This document shows positions 53,512 to 64,000 of a DNA stretch of 64,000 nucleotides, in pieces. Numbering within the stretch: position 1 is the stretch's first letter; each line of letters opens with the position of its first letter. The notes beneath the pieces are model-generated. The model had not been told where the DNA came from and did no database searches. It saw only the letters and a program-made list of their open reading frames with translations. Source of the DNA: Patagioenas fasciata (Eukaryota; Chordata; Aves; Columbiformes; Columbidae); contig NC_092526.1 in the NCBI RefSeq assembly GCF_037038585.1, forward strand, positions 36,965,501-37,029,500, read 5' to 3'. The position numbers were made by a program, and so were the translations under genes.

Positions 53512-56500
53512 TGAACAGGGTATGTCATGCCTACATTAAAAGGTAGAAAGCTGCAACAAATTGCCTTGTACTGGAGCATAAGTAGTTAGCTTTTCCAGCC
53601 TCCAGTCAAAGAAAGTAGCCTAATCTGAGCTTTCTCAAATTTGAGTGCAACTACTATATATATAGACGCATGTTTATATCTGTGTATGTTAGACAACCAG
53701 TGCCTTTCTTTTCCAGAAGTCCTTTTTACAGCTGGATTCTTTGGAAGGGAGTGAGGGTTTTTCCATGTTCTTGGCAAAGTAGCTTAGGGATTCCCATATT
53801 TAATAAAGCTAGTGAATCACGTACCTTTGTCACTGACATTAATACTTCCCCCACACAGGGATGTCTCTGCCTCCGCTCACTGTTCCTCATGTGGACGGAG
53901 TTGCTTTTGGCCATCATCCTTAAAGGTGGAATGTTCCTTATAAGTCCATTCCCACGTGGAGAATTCCCTGCAGGTTCACAAATGCAAACACTGGGGAAGG
54001 ATTGTGGAATTAGTCATGCAAACAGGTACTGGCTGAATAAACAATACGCTCCCACATTTTGCAGCATATGTCACTACGACTAGTCCTGTGGCAAAGCCAG
54101 TAGCTCTGTAACTGTCTGAATCTGGCAGATACTATTTTGAGTTAGCTCTAGACATAATGGTGGGGCATTAAAGAAAAAAAGATGGTGTCTTTCATATCGT
54201 CATGCTCTAGTATTTAAGACACCTTACAGCACTGGTTTGCTGTCCAGCTCAGTTTAGAGAAAGCTGCTTGTGTGTGCTGTCAAAAACCCTGTGGAGTCAA
54301 GGAATTAAGATTCAGACATTGCAAATGATGAGTTACTTTGGCAGGTGTCCTGATTGCCCAAGTACCAGTTGTGTGGGTGGCTAGGTATGCTAGTTGAATT
54401 CTGGAATAACAATATAGACAGCATTGGAGTTATTCTGGGTTTGTACGGATATTATAGGACAGTTTCTTTGCTAATTGAGATTTACGGAATAAAGAGTATG
54501 ATGTCAGTGAAACTGCTGGAATTAGTCACAGATCCAGAACTACTGCCATTACTAACAGCAGAGAGCAAAAGCGTGCTGGTAGCACCCAAAGCTTTATGTG
54601 AGGATACTGTACAATATAGATCCGATTAATTTCTTTAAAATCCGATGTTGTCATAAACAAGCCAGTTCCTAAAATGGAAAAGTAATATATCTTCTCACGA
54701 TAGCTATAGGAGCAGACTGTAATGTGGAAGATGCTTTCCTCTCAGGGATGCCTAGCTCCTATCCAAAAAGAGTTACTCCATATGAATCAGTAAGAGAAGG
54801 TCTTCTGTCACTGCCTTTTGTAAGCATGACAAAAGGCTTGATCCTGCCCTCAGAAGGTGCCGGTGCAGTAGGGACCAGGGCCTTTCCAGACTGCACAACT
54901 CACCCCCCACACACACATGGGTGAAATTACGTATTAGTACGTATTGGTACTTCTACTACTTATCCTACCCACACATGAAGTAAATTTGAACAGCAGCATT
55001 TCCTTGTGAATCAAGAATAAAACATACTGTTTGTCTCCACAGAGAAGGTGCTTTTGTAGCTGACAGAGGAGGAATTAATTGATCTGTACATCCAGTTACT
55101 GCTTTTGCTTGTACAGAACTTATAATCAGTGTAGAAATAGGGCGCTTCACTGCAATGGACTATAGCCAGGCCCTCTGCAACTACTTAAAAACTTCCCATC
55201 TTTAGTTAGTCTGAGATTATTTTAATCTAGGACACTGTAGAGATCCTTATTCAAGTCTTTTTTCCTATTTATCCTGACCCTCTAACTTTCCTTTAATGAG
55301 GAGAAGGACCTACCTAGGGGATGCAAACCGCAGCTGTTTTTTATATTATCAACCTATAAAAAGAGAAATTTGGATCTTTCTATTACTTTTCTTTGACTGT
55401 CTTAGGTGATGGAAAATGATGGTTTCGTGATGTGACACAATGTCCTGGCTGGCACATACCCATATGAGCTCATTGCTGGGATGATGGGAATTAGCACTTG
55501 TGAGGGTTTCCTGCCTAAGTGAGAAAAGGTACTTTTTGTTGAGGAATTTAAGTTTTTCACAATACTCCGCAGGCTCTGATGGCCCTGTTAGGAGTGAATT
55601 GTCAGGGTTCCTCTAGAGCTCTCTTGTCCAGGCTTTTTTTAATATCAGGATACTGTGAGTGCTATAATGGTTTGATGATAATGTCCTGAAAGACTTAAAA
55701 AATGAGCAGAGGGTGTTTGTTTACAATGAAATGGGGAAGCTGCACAGTTTTATTTTGCTTTTTCCCCCTGTAGCAATAGAAGCCACCAAGTCTCCTGGGC
55801 TTCCCAAGGTCACAGCCTGGATTGCGGTTGACTGTTGATCCGTATAAAAGAAATGTAATCGAATAATCATTATAATCTCTCTTGTTTTCTGCTGCTCAGC
55901 TGCAAGCCGGTCTCATCTCTCACTGTCCCTGTCGTTGCTCACAGTGCTGAGCCTACAGCTGGACTTTGAGCTTCATAGCTCATTGTGTTGCTTTTGAAGC
56001 AGTTGAGTCTGATCATTCTTTCTCCCTGTAATTTGCCTTCCCATTTTCCCTTCCCAGTAGGAGTGCCTTATAGTACTGTGTATTAGCATCTCTCTTCCTG
56101 TTTTGGATTTCCTGATTGAATCTGCTGTTCGATTAACTTGTAGGCTTAAACTGAAACTCTCCCGTGGCTGCACATGCTCTTTTGCAGGGGCAGCTGAGTA
56201 AATCAGTTTGCTTGTTCTGCCCATCTGAAGTGAGCTCTGCAGGCTGCATATACCAGCTCTGAAGACACCAAGCTGCATGGAAACCCCTCACTTTTGCTCA
56301 ATTTGGTGCCTTAAATTTTCAAGAGTGAAGAATTTTGTCAGGAATGCTCTGCCACGATGCAGCATGTTTGGCACTGGAGCTTGAAACCCTTGCTCATGAC
56401 AGTTCCCAGGAGTGATGACCATAAAATTTGATATTACCTATGCTTTGAGAGAGAAATATGAGAAGGGATAGCATGGGTATGGCATTGTTTTTTGTTACCC

Positions 56501-57468
56501 GTATTTTGGAGACTAACTGGGCTTCTCTTCAGCCAGAAATGTGGTTGTGCTTATGCGAGACCTTCAGGAGCTGCGCACCTATAATCTTGGCAAGCACTGG
56601 GCATCACACAGGACCAGGTCACGTGCAGTTTGGCCCCTTCTGGAACAGCTCAGATGATCACGTTCAAAGTCCTTTACTTGAAAACCCTGGTGCGCACACA
56701 CTGGCTTGGGTGGTGTCTTGAAATGCCAATTTCATCTGAATTCCTTAGCGTGGTCATTAATCCAGATGACAAAAATGCCACTTGTGGGCAGCATCAGAGA
56801 AATCCAGGCCTGAGAAGCTATCAGCTCTCTAGGACCAAAATGTATTAGGCCTTGTCTATGTGCACAAACATCAGTGGCTCATTTATTTATTCATGTCGAA
56901 TCCACACGTTAAACCAATATAAAATCTTGAATACACAGTGTTGTTTTGGTGGAAAAAGGATTTGTTTCAGTTTTGCTTATGCACTTGTCTACAAAGTCTA
57001 TCTTGCTTAAACTACAGTGTGTTTTCAGACTGATTTTAAATGGCATTGACACCTGTGATATCAGGTTAGCTTATACCAGTCCCTTCTATACTTGAGCTAA
57101 GCAAAAGTAAGAATTCACGAGCAAAACGGATTGCAATGGATTTTAGCATCACTGGCAGTGCACTCTGAGTTTTTAGAAAACCCTTACATGTGTGTGCTAC
57201 TCTGGTAACTTATTTGCAACATCCTTATGTGTGTTTCATTGTTCTTGTGGTTTTTGTTTGTTTGGTTGTGTTTTTTTTTTACTTTTGACAAGGATTTTTT
57301 AAAATTATCTGCAACTACTAAGCAACAGTTAATTTATTATTGATGTATAATGATGTTATAATTTAAGTTCAGTGAGTTGAATTGCTTGTTGACACTTGAG
57401 CAGGGTTTATTTGGGTTGACTTGTGACAGCATCAGAGCACCAGTCCCTCCTGTATAAAGGCAACTCTC

Positions 57469-57474
57469 AATAAA
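57469..57474 (+). terminator. Possible distal poly(A) signal of PLEKHM3
   Basis: AATAAA followed after four bases by an A-run (57479-57488) and then a T-rich GTTATTTGTTC segment, resembling a signal, cleavage region and downstream element. It lies 5.5 kb after the stop codon. The A-run could instead be the tail of an old retroposed sequence. Confidence 0.35.
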
Positions 57475-57609
57475 CACTAAAAAAAAAAGTTATTTGTTCT
57501 TTTTAATTTGCCTTCTGGGGAATAGGACAAGTTTTGAAAGAGTGCTGGTTTACTTAAAAATGCTAATCTCTTGGTGAAAGTCTTCCAAATCTAAGCAGAT
57601 TATGATACT

Positions 57610-58440
57610 GTTACTGGGTCTGAGCCAGGAGGTGTCTGGAAATACTGTCAATGACTGCATCAGGCTTTGTGGGTTTGGATTCCCAGTTAAATCTCTTAAG
57701 TTTTTTGAAAGTTTTACATTTTTTGAAAAGTCTTAAGTTTTTGGAAGAGTTTCAAGTTTTTGGAAAGCCACAAATGCCTGGACTTTTAGTGGTGCTGAGC
57801 CTCAGCAGGTCCCAGCGCAGGTTATTGAGAGCTGTCCTGAGCTGCTGGAGGCACAAGGAGGCAGCTCCCCACGGTGTGGCTGTCATCTTGGCCTCTGCCT
57901 TAAGGGACCAGGCTCAGGGCCTTGAATGCTGAGCAAGGGAGGCATCTCCCAGCTGGACAGAAGGGACCACCGAAGGGGTGGGAGGGCAGGTTTTTGCCCA
58001 TGTTGTGAGGGCTCTTCACCAGACAGAGGCAGGAGCAGACGTGATTCCTGCTTCTCTGGGCTGCTTCTTCCAGTGCACCAGATGAGGAGCTTCTGCACCT
58101 CCCTAGAGCTGTGGATTTGGTGACTGTAAGGACTGAAGAGCTGAGCTGTGGTGGAGCTCATGGGCCTAAACGTCCAGCCTGAGGGTGCCCAAAGAAATCC
58201 ACGCCAAGCCCCGTGCTCTCATGGTCTTTAAGAAGGATGTATCCCCTCCCTCCTGCCCCTCCTCAGAAGGACCAGAAGTCCACCGGGAATGTCAATCCTC
58301 TCTCCTGCAGGAACCTTTGGACTTCATCCCTGTGATGAAACTGGCTACAAGCAGCAAGTTAATATTTGACTGAGACCACACAAGCTGCGCGAGAAAACCA
58401 TGTGCAAGACCTTCTCTTCTTCCTTATTTACTTTACAAGG
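57610..58440. repeat. GC-shifted block, possible LTR-like or other dispersed repeat
   Basis: Between AT-rich flanks, this stretch rises to clearly higher GC content with few CpG sites and has no intact reading frame longer than about 93 codons. It starts with the 18-bp tandem array and ends near 58440. The texture resembles an old dispersed element such as a solo LTR of an avian endogenous retrovirus, but I could not identify matching termini or a target duplication, so the family is unassigned. Confidence 0.25.
57695..57768 (+). repeat. Degenerate tandem repeat of about 18 bp, four copies
   Basis: Four imperfect units of 17-20 bases each have an AAGTTTTT/ACATTTTT core followed by GGAA or GAAA (starting near 57695, 57712, 57732 and 57750). 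The array lies at the left side of a GC-richer block that may be a dispersed repeat. Confidence 0.65.
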
Positions 58441-61400
58441 TGAGCAAATTCCGTTATGATGTCTCCTTCCCCTTTCACTGCCACCTCCCCTCCTCACTTC
58501 ACACTATGAGAGATGGTGGATAAAAGCATCAACACAGAGACTGTGGGGTCTAGAGAGCCCTGGGGGGAACACTTCTGTTGGGTTTTTTTTTCCTGTCCTC
58601 TTGTGGCTGTATTCACACGGCTTTTTCTCTCCTCCTTATCCCTTTCCAGCCTCCCTGTTGTGCTGTGTTACAGTGCATAAACCATCACTAAAATAGCTGC
58701 CGAAAGTACATACTCCAGTAGCTGTCATGGGCAACTTGGGGTTGAAGTTTCAAGCAATGTTTCTTTTGGCTTCAGTCAGGAGCTAAAGTGGTGGCATTTT
58801 CTGCCTGTGGTACATTGGCATTATGTGAAAGCCGTGCCCTGCAATGAAGCCCAGCTTTGCCAATCAAAGCTTACATTGGCTGCCCTGTGCTGAACTCCTG
58901 CGTGCACACCCCCAAAAGCCATGCTTTTTGGGTTGTTCTGTTAACCATTTATGTTCATTTATCCGCTCATCTTTAACGCAGCAGGCCACAGAAAATACCA
59001 GTCAGACTGTGAACTGCAGTGTGCCCTCCAGGTCCCTTGGAAACCAGTAGCAAAATGGCATTTGTTTCTGATGCTGAGCAAGAGGGACAGAGCGGCACTC
59101 ACAGCGTATCCACCTGTCTGGTTCTCTTCACGGTTGATGCTCCTCATGCTGGTGGGACAAGTCAGTGTTTTATAACCATATAAGCTCGTGTTTGGGAATC
59201 TTAGATCACTGGCAAATCTCATAACCCCTTAGATCCAAGAGCCAGTCTGCTGGATTTTGTTCTTTCATGTTCTCATTGCATGTTAAATGCTTTACCATAG
59301 TTCGAGCCAGGAGAGTTCATCATGCCCTGTGGCCAAGTCCCTTGAGTGGTATTATAGTTCATATCACGCCAAGCTCCAGCTCTTAAGGGTCAGGACATTT
59401 TTTAAAAGATACCCTTCATAGCTCTTAACAGTATTTGATTTTGGTTTTCTAAAAGGTGGTAGAACTGGAATGCAGCTCTTCTTCTGGGAATAAGTGACAG
59501 TTTCCACGAGTTTCTGAAGTCCTGAGGACACTGTCTAAAACAAATCAAATGGTACAAGCTCCTTTTGCAGAACTGTGCTCCAGCCTCGAGGAAACAGTTT
59601 TTCTTTCACCTTTTCCATAACATGTGTGATACAATCCTGATTACAGTACAGTAACAGATTAACCCAAATGGAGTTAGCTCCCTCCTCCTTTCCTTAGGGA
59701 TGGAGGAGGACCTTCCAGCTCTGAAGCTTACCATACCTTTTCAGTGAAAAAGCATGCTGAAGACAAACGAAAATATTCTGTGGGTGTGAGTACAAAGCTC
59801 TGAACAGTCTTTTTAAAATAGCTCTGGTTTAACTAAATTCTCTCCAAAATAGTGGTCCCATCTAGAGGCCTGAGTATTACTGCTATGAGAAGGTGGTGAA
59901 AAGCATCTCAGATAATCAGGTGTCACAAGTAAAACCAGACAAAGTATCCAAGGCAAGCAGGAATAAATTCCAACCATTGTAAGCATAGACAAATATAAAA
60001 CTTGGCACTGAGGCTGTAAAACATGCTAAAAAGTCAATCTGCTGTTTATAGTAGGTGACTTTTGATTTTCTATACTTGAGTTTGAGGCATTAACCTTGGG
60101 TATTAAAAATGAAGTTGTGAGGCTTGTCTGGAAAATGAGAAGTCAGATAAGAGCTTGTGTTAAGGGATGAACTTTCATTAACTTGGAAGTTCCCAGGTCT
60201 TTATAAAGTTGGTACAATATGATGTATTTACAGGTAAGAAGGAATTGTTAGTAAAGTATTCTTCAAGAAGAAGAAAGTGCAGGTTACTGAATCTGTGTAA
60301 GAAAGTAATAGATGTAATCGATGTGCATGGAGCAGTTCAGTCCAAAGTACTTTCATAGCACTGAAGGTTATAAATTAATCTCATTTGTGACCGGCACTGC
60401 AGGCAGGTACCTATAGTGCAGCCACTAAGTTATGAAACATGATGAGTGTCTCTCCACTGAATTGTGCCTTGCCCTGCAAGTAATCCCACTGATTTCTGAA
60501 AGCAGGGGGTACAGACTCCTGCTGGAGCAAGGTTAGGCTGGAAAAACTGAGAACGTTGAACCATTTTGTCATCAGACATTGGCATGCAATTGCTTGTGAC
60601 ACTGATGGGTGTTGTTTGTTGTGTACATATCACAAAATGTCCTGTTCTGGCTTGGACTTTGCACTTCTGGGAAGTACTCGTTTCTGATTTAACAGACAGC
60701 ATGATTGATCCTTTAAGCAGATACAAGTTCTGCTGACTCCAGTGAAAGCTGCAGTTTGAAAGTTTGCAGTTTGCTCCAGACATGAGCTGTAGCAGTGTAT
60801 GAAACTGGCAGATTGCCAGCAAAATGCATGTTCATCTAGCACAGAGTTAACCCTGGGTGTTAACAGGTAAAAGGGAGCAAAAGTATAATAAAATATAGGT
60901 CTCCACTGTAAGTACTTACACAGTATTGACATTGTTAGCTGTGCTTAGAGATTTATGTCAAGTGTTACTGCACTGTCATAAAACAATAAAGTACTTCTGC
61001 AAAGGACTTAGGGCAAAGGGGAGGCAGAGAAGTTTCACTCTATAAGGCCCTCCTCCAGCACCCGTGGTAATCCACAGTACGCTTGCCCTCCACGCGTTGG
61101 CTCCAGAACCAGACTTTGCAGCTGAGTTCAGTGTTTATATGTAGTGAACCAAACTGAAATGCCAGTCCTGATCAGTCAGAGCACCAGGGAGTTTAGATCC
61201 AGGCACAGTGCCTGTCTGTCCGTGGGTCTGCAGCTCCAGTTTGTCCTCCCTGCTCATTTCCTCTGCTCTTCATGGGGTTGTGGCAAGATTTCTCCTCCAA
61301 GCCATGCTGATACACGGGACCTTGTCTTGCTCTGCCACTAGATGTGCTTCCTATGTAGTTGTGCCCTGCTTAGAGATCACTGTATTGAAAGGTATTTATT

Positions 61401-62636
61401 TTCCTGCTTCTTTCCAGATGCAGGAGGTAATTCTCTTCCATCATAGTGTTTAGCACAAGTGTTCCCCACCATAGCAGTCTGACAGCTGTCCTGCAAGGGA
61501 TGGGAGAGTCACCTGCTTCCTGACCTTGCTTCTCAAAAATCAGCCAGCTTCAAAAAAGAGAAGCATCTCTGTCAAGAAGGGATGTTTCAGAGCTTTTCAT
61601 AAACCTGAGTGTTGCTGCCAGCCTGGCTTGCCTTGCTTTTCCTGTTAGGAACCAGAGCGTTCCAAAGCTGCTGGTCTTCACTGTTCTCTGGGGGAGCTGA
61701 TCTGGGCTGTTGGATGCTCAAGCATCTTACCCAACATCTCTCAACTGTCTGAATTAATTTTGGGCCTAGGCAACTGGATGAGGCTTCCATACTTCTTTCT
61801 CAGAAGCACTGCCCATGACATTTCCTGTCCCAGATTTTAACTTAAAAGCTAATGTGATCTGTCCCTCATTCATCAGATACATCACCCTCCAGACTGCAGG
61901 GCTGACTTCACACTGGGGCAGCTCTCAGAGTCCATAGGCTCACTCCAGCCACATCTTAGTTTGAGACTGGGTTGGTCCCTTCCTCTGAGTCCTGGGCAGG
62001 GTCACAGTACAATAAACAACCCCAGTCCCGTGGCACCTGATGTCCCTTTCATTTCCCTTGTCCTCAGCTCAGCTGGCCCTGAAGATGTGACCCAGGTGCA
62101 TCCCCCTACTCCCAACAGCACCACAGGCTCCTGCTCCACAGGACCACCACCACCCCAGCAGAGCACTGTGGGACACCCTGTCCTTGTGTCCCACTGTCCT
62201 CCTGCAAACAAAAGGGGGTTTTAAGCTCAGTTTGGTCAGAGGTGTGCGCTCTCCTCACATGTGTACCCAGAGCAGAGTGCTGCAGCACCAGCATCACCTT
62301 GGCTTTGTGTGTGATCTTTTCCCATGAATATCTCAGTGGTGTCCTCATCACGTGAGCTCTTCAGCCTCTGGGATGGTGAGACAACCTGGGAGACTGAGAT
62401 GAGCTTTTTAGTTTGCACATCTACTCTGCATAGCCACCCATTAAAATTATTCACTTTATGCTTCTCCATAGGAATTTGGGAGGGACCTTGCAGCAAACTT
62501 CTTGGGAAGCGCACGCAGGAGACGCTAAGTAGAGCATGTCTCTCCCTCCGCACACTCCTCTGCTTTTTGTTGACTACCCTCACTGGTTGGAAAAGACCCA
62601 TGTCCCCCCCACGGCCCCCTCTTCCTCCCCAGCCGC

Positions 62637-62680
62637 ACAATTGTCACCGCCAATTAGTGCATTGTTCGGGCACACAATGG
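62637..62680. promoter_or_regulatory. Cluster of SOX-like and homeodomain-like motifs
   Basis: Within 44 bases there are ACAATTGT (62637-62644), CCAATTAG (62650-62657), ATTGTT (62661-62666) and ACAATGG (62674-62680). The first, third and fourth match the SOX core in alternating orientations; the second is a homeodomain core. TAATTAG-type sites recur at about 62951-62957. The cluster suggests a developmental enhancer near FZD5; only the motifs are seen. Confidence 0.3.
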
Positions 62681-64000
62681 CGCGGTGGCCACTGGAATGG
62701 GCTGCTTTTGTGCGTCTCCAGTCGGCCGTAGGGGCAGTCAAGATTCATTTAGGGCCTTACACAACATGGACAGAAAATACTATCAGAAAAGCAAAAGGGG
62801 GGAAGAAAAAGGGAGAGAGAGAGAGGTAGCAAGAGTGGGAGGGGGGACAAGTCTGCTATTCAGAGCTTAGCCCAGCCGCATGAAAGGCCCAAGAAGCAGT
62901 GCCACATTGAAGACGCCCCTTGGAACACAAAAAGGAACCAGGGCTTAATAGTAATTAGTGGGCAAACTGCAAAGAGCACCGTGGCTCTCCAGTGAATTGT
63001 TCCTGCACTTACTGCCACTGCTGCCCCTTCCCCCTTCCCTCTGGATCCGGCCAGGAGGGGAGCAGCTCGGGGATGGGAATTGGCAGCCCTCCTTTACCCA
63101 CCACGCTCGGGGGGGGCCCATCCAGCTCTTCTTTGTGGCAGGTAAATTGGATTTCATTCTCTAAAGCTTGTAGCCAATTACAGGAGGTACTTGGCAGCCA
63201 GAGGAAGGCACAGGGGGATATTTTTGGGATCAGCCCTGTGCCCGTGTCAAGGACCTTTAAAGCAGCCTTATCCCTTTTTGCAGCCTGGCACGACACACCT
63301 TGTGGCTGGACTGTATCTGTGGCCAGTCCCTCTGCCTTCAAGAGAGCCTTGGAGGTCACTGTTGTTGTTCTCTTCTGCTTCTGTTGTTTCCCTCTTTGCT
63401 CATAAAATAATCACCTATACAGGTTTTTATGATTTATTTAGGGAAAGGCCTGGTAGCAGCTCTGTCAGCAGTGGGGAATCTGCTCAGGCTGAAGACCAAA
63501 CCTTGCCCTACCTTCTCCATGGAAGTCTGCACAGTGCAAACAAGCACCTGCATCCACCCTTTCCACTCGTTTCTGTGCCAGCTCTCAGTCATGCCAAGGC
63601 CTTCACTGGTACGTACAGAATTTCTTAAAGCACATTTTGGCCCAGCATAGCTTGGGCTTGTCTTGGGTGGCTGCATTAGTGTGCAGCTGAATAACTTTAA
63701 TCTCTGCTTGTGTAGAGATCAGCTTGTTGCTGCGATTAGCTCATCTCCTGAACTGCTCGTACTAGGTTTAGTCAGGAGCTTGTGCACCCAACAGTTAGCT
63801 GTGTCTCAGGAATATACCAAGTTAAAAGACCCGTAAGGCGGGTTTGACCTCACAGAAATGTGCTTAAGTATTGAGGAGAAATTCAGGGCATCTTTGCCCA
63901 AATGGAAAGGACACAGACACACAAAATTTTGAATCATTTCCTTTTATGTTGTCAGGGAATCTAAATAAAATCTGAGGAAGAAAGAACATGGTAGAAATCC

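Larger units (their letters stand above)
1..57490 (+). other. PLEKHM3: PLEKHM3 transcription unit, 3' portion (introns, five last coding exons, 3'UTR)
   Basis: Five GT-AG exons on the + strand join in phase into one 246-residue C-terminal fragment: split codons fall at the first exon's start, at 12547-12548/23842 and at 40559-40560/51815. The fragment is the RH (DUF4206) domain shared by PLEKHM1, PLEKHM3 and Rubicon, which in PLEKHM1 and Rubicon binds RAB7 on late endosomes and lysosomes. The C-terminus MFELSYQNT and the remembered overall sequence point to PLEKHM3 rather than PLEKHM1. Human PLEKHM3 is about 760 residues, so the N-terminal two thirds, including the PH domains, lies upstream of this window. 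PLEKHM3 has been described as a scaffold connected with AKT signalling in muscle differentiation. The transcript's right end is inferred from a poly(A) signal at 57469-57474 and is uncertain; the left end of the gene is outside the window. Confidence 0.85.
51993..57490 (+). other. PLEKHM3: Probable 3'UTR of PLEKHM3
   Basis: The stop codon is followed by AT-rich sequence without a strong early poly(A) site. An AU-rich element lies 320-365 bases after the stop. AATAAA hexamers occur at 53506, 53802, 54036, 54488, 55016 and 57469. The one at 57469-57474 is followed closely by an A-run and then a T/GT-rich stretch, the arrangement of a cleavage site, and would give a 3'UTR of about 5.5 kb. A long 3'UTR is in keeping with vertebrate PLEKHM3 mRNAs as far as I recall. 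The end is inferred and shorter isoforms are likely. ORFs in this stretch look spurious. Confidence 0.5.
57491..64000. other. Downstream intergenic region with no recognised gene
   Basis: After the proposed PLEKHM3 end no exon with family similarity is seen. The first kilobase holds the GC-shifted block. The stretch 61980-63400 is moderately GC-rich and gives many overlapping spurious ORFs of up to 145 codons, none recognisable. In human, FZD5 follows PLEKHM3 in the same orientation, so this may lie toward the FZD5 5' side; that is inference from synteny only. Confidence 0.6.

Noticed and set aside
62236..63630. Overlapping ORFs up to 145 codons near the right end, possibly a neighbour exon
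   Set aside because: None resembles FZD5 or another protein. They follow GC-rich sequence and no coherent splice sites frame them.
1..64000. CRISPR array, bacterial operon or phage-like system
   Set aside because: No regularly spaced repeats were seen. The introns, CR1 fragments and vertebrate exons show this is a eukaryotic locus.

Overview
The window is vertebrate nuclear DNA from a bird, or less likely another sauropsid. Four short fragments match the 3' end of avian CR1 LINEs, including the characteristic 8-bp ATTCTATG-type tail. Intergenic DNA is AT-rich, CpG-poor and sparse in repeats, and the only convincing gene is spread over widely spaced GT-AG exons. Nothing bacterial, no operon, no CRISPR array and no rRNA or tRNA gene was found.

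The gene is the 3' part of PLEKHM3 (pleckstrin homology domain-containing family M member 3), on the + strand. Five coding exons can be placed exactly: 7206-7351, 12355-12548, 23842-23905, 40403-40560 and 51815-51992 (stop TGA at 51990-51992). Their phases join without conflict into the last 246 residues of the protein (one residue is shared with an upstream exon that lies outside the window). This is the cysteine-rich Rubicon-homology (RH/DUF4206) domain. The 64-nt third exon is too short to stand out as an ORF. It was found because the flanking exons do not fit in phase, and it restores the frame perfectly.

Layout: 1-7205, end of an upstream intron; 7352-12354, 12549-23841, 23906-40402 and 40561-51814, four complete introns of 5.0, 11.3, 16.5 and 11.3 kb; from 51993, a long 3'UTR with an AU-rich element and several possible poly(A) signals, the best placed at 57469-57474; from about 57.5 kb, DNA with no recognised gene. 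In human, FZD5 lies downstream of PLEKHM3 in the same orientation, so the last 6 kb may be the PLEKHM3-FZD5 interval. No FZD5 coding sequence is visible here.

No new biological system could be supported. The better secondary leads are an intronic CpG-dense segment (18961-19430), a CpG-enriched antisense ORF with two downstream poly(A) signals (26274-26930), a cluster of SOX/homeodomain-like sites (62637-62680), and a GC-shifted block that looks like a dispersed repeat (57610-58440). All other long ORFs fit chance expectation for 64 kb of six-frame sequence.
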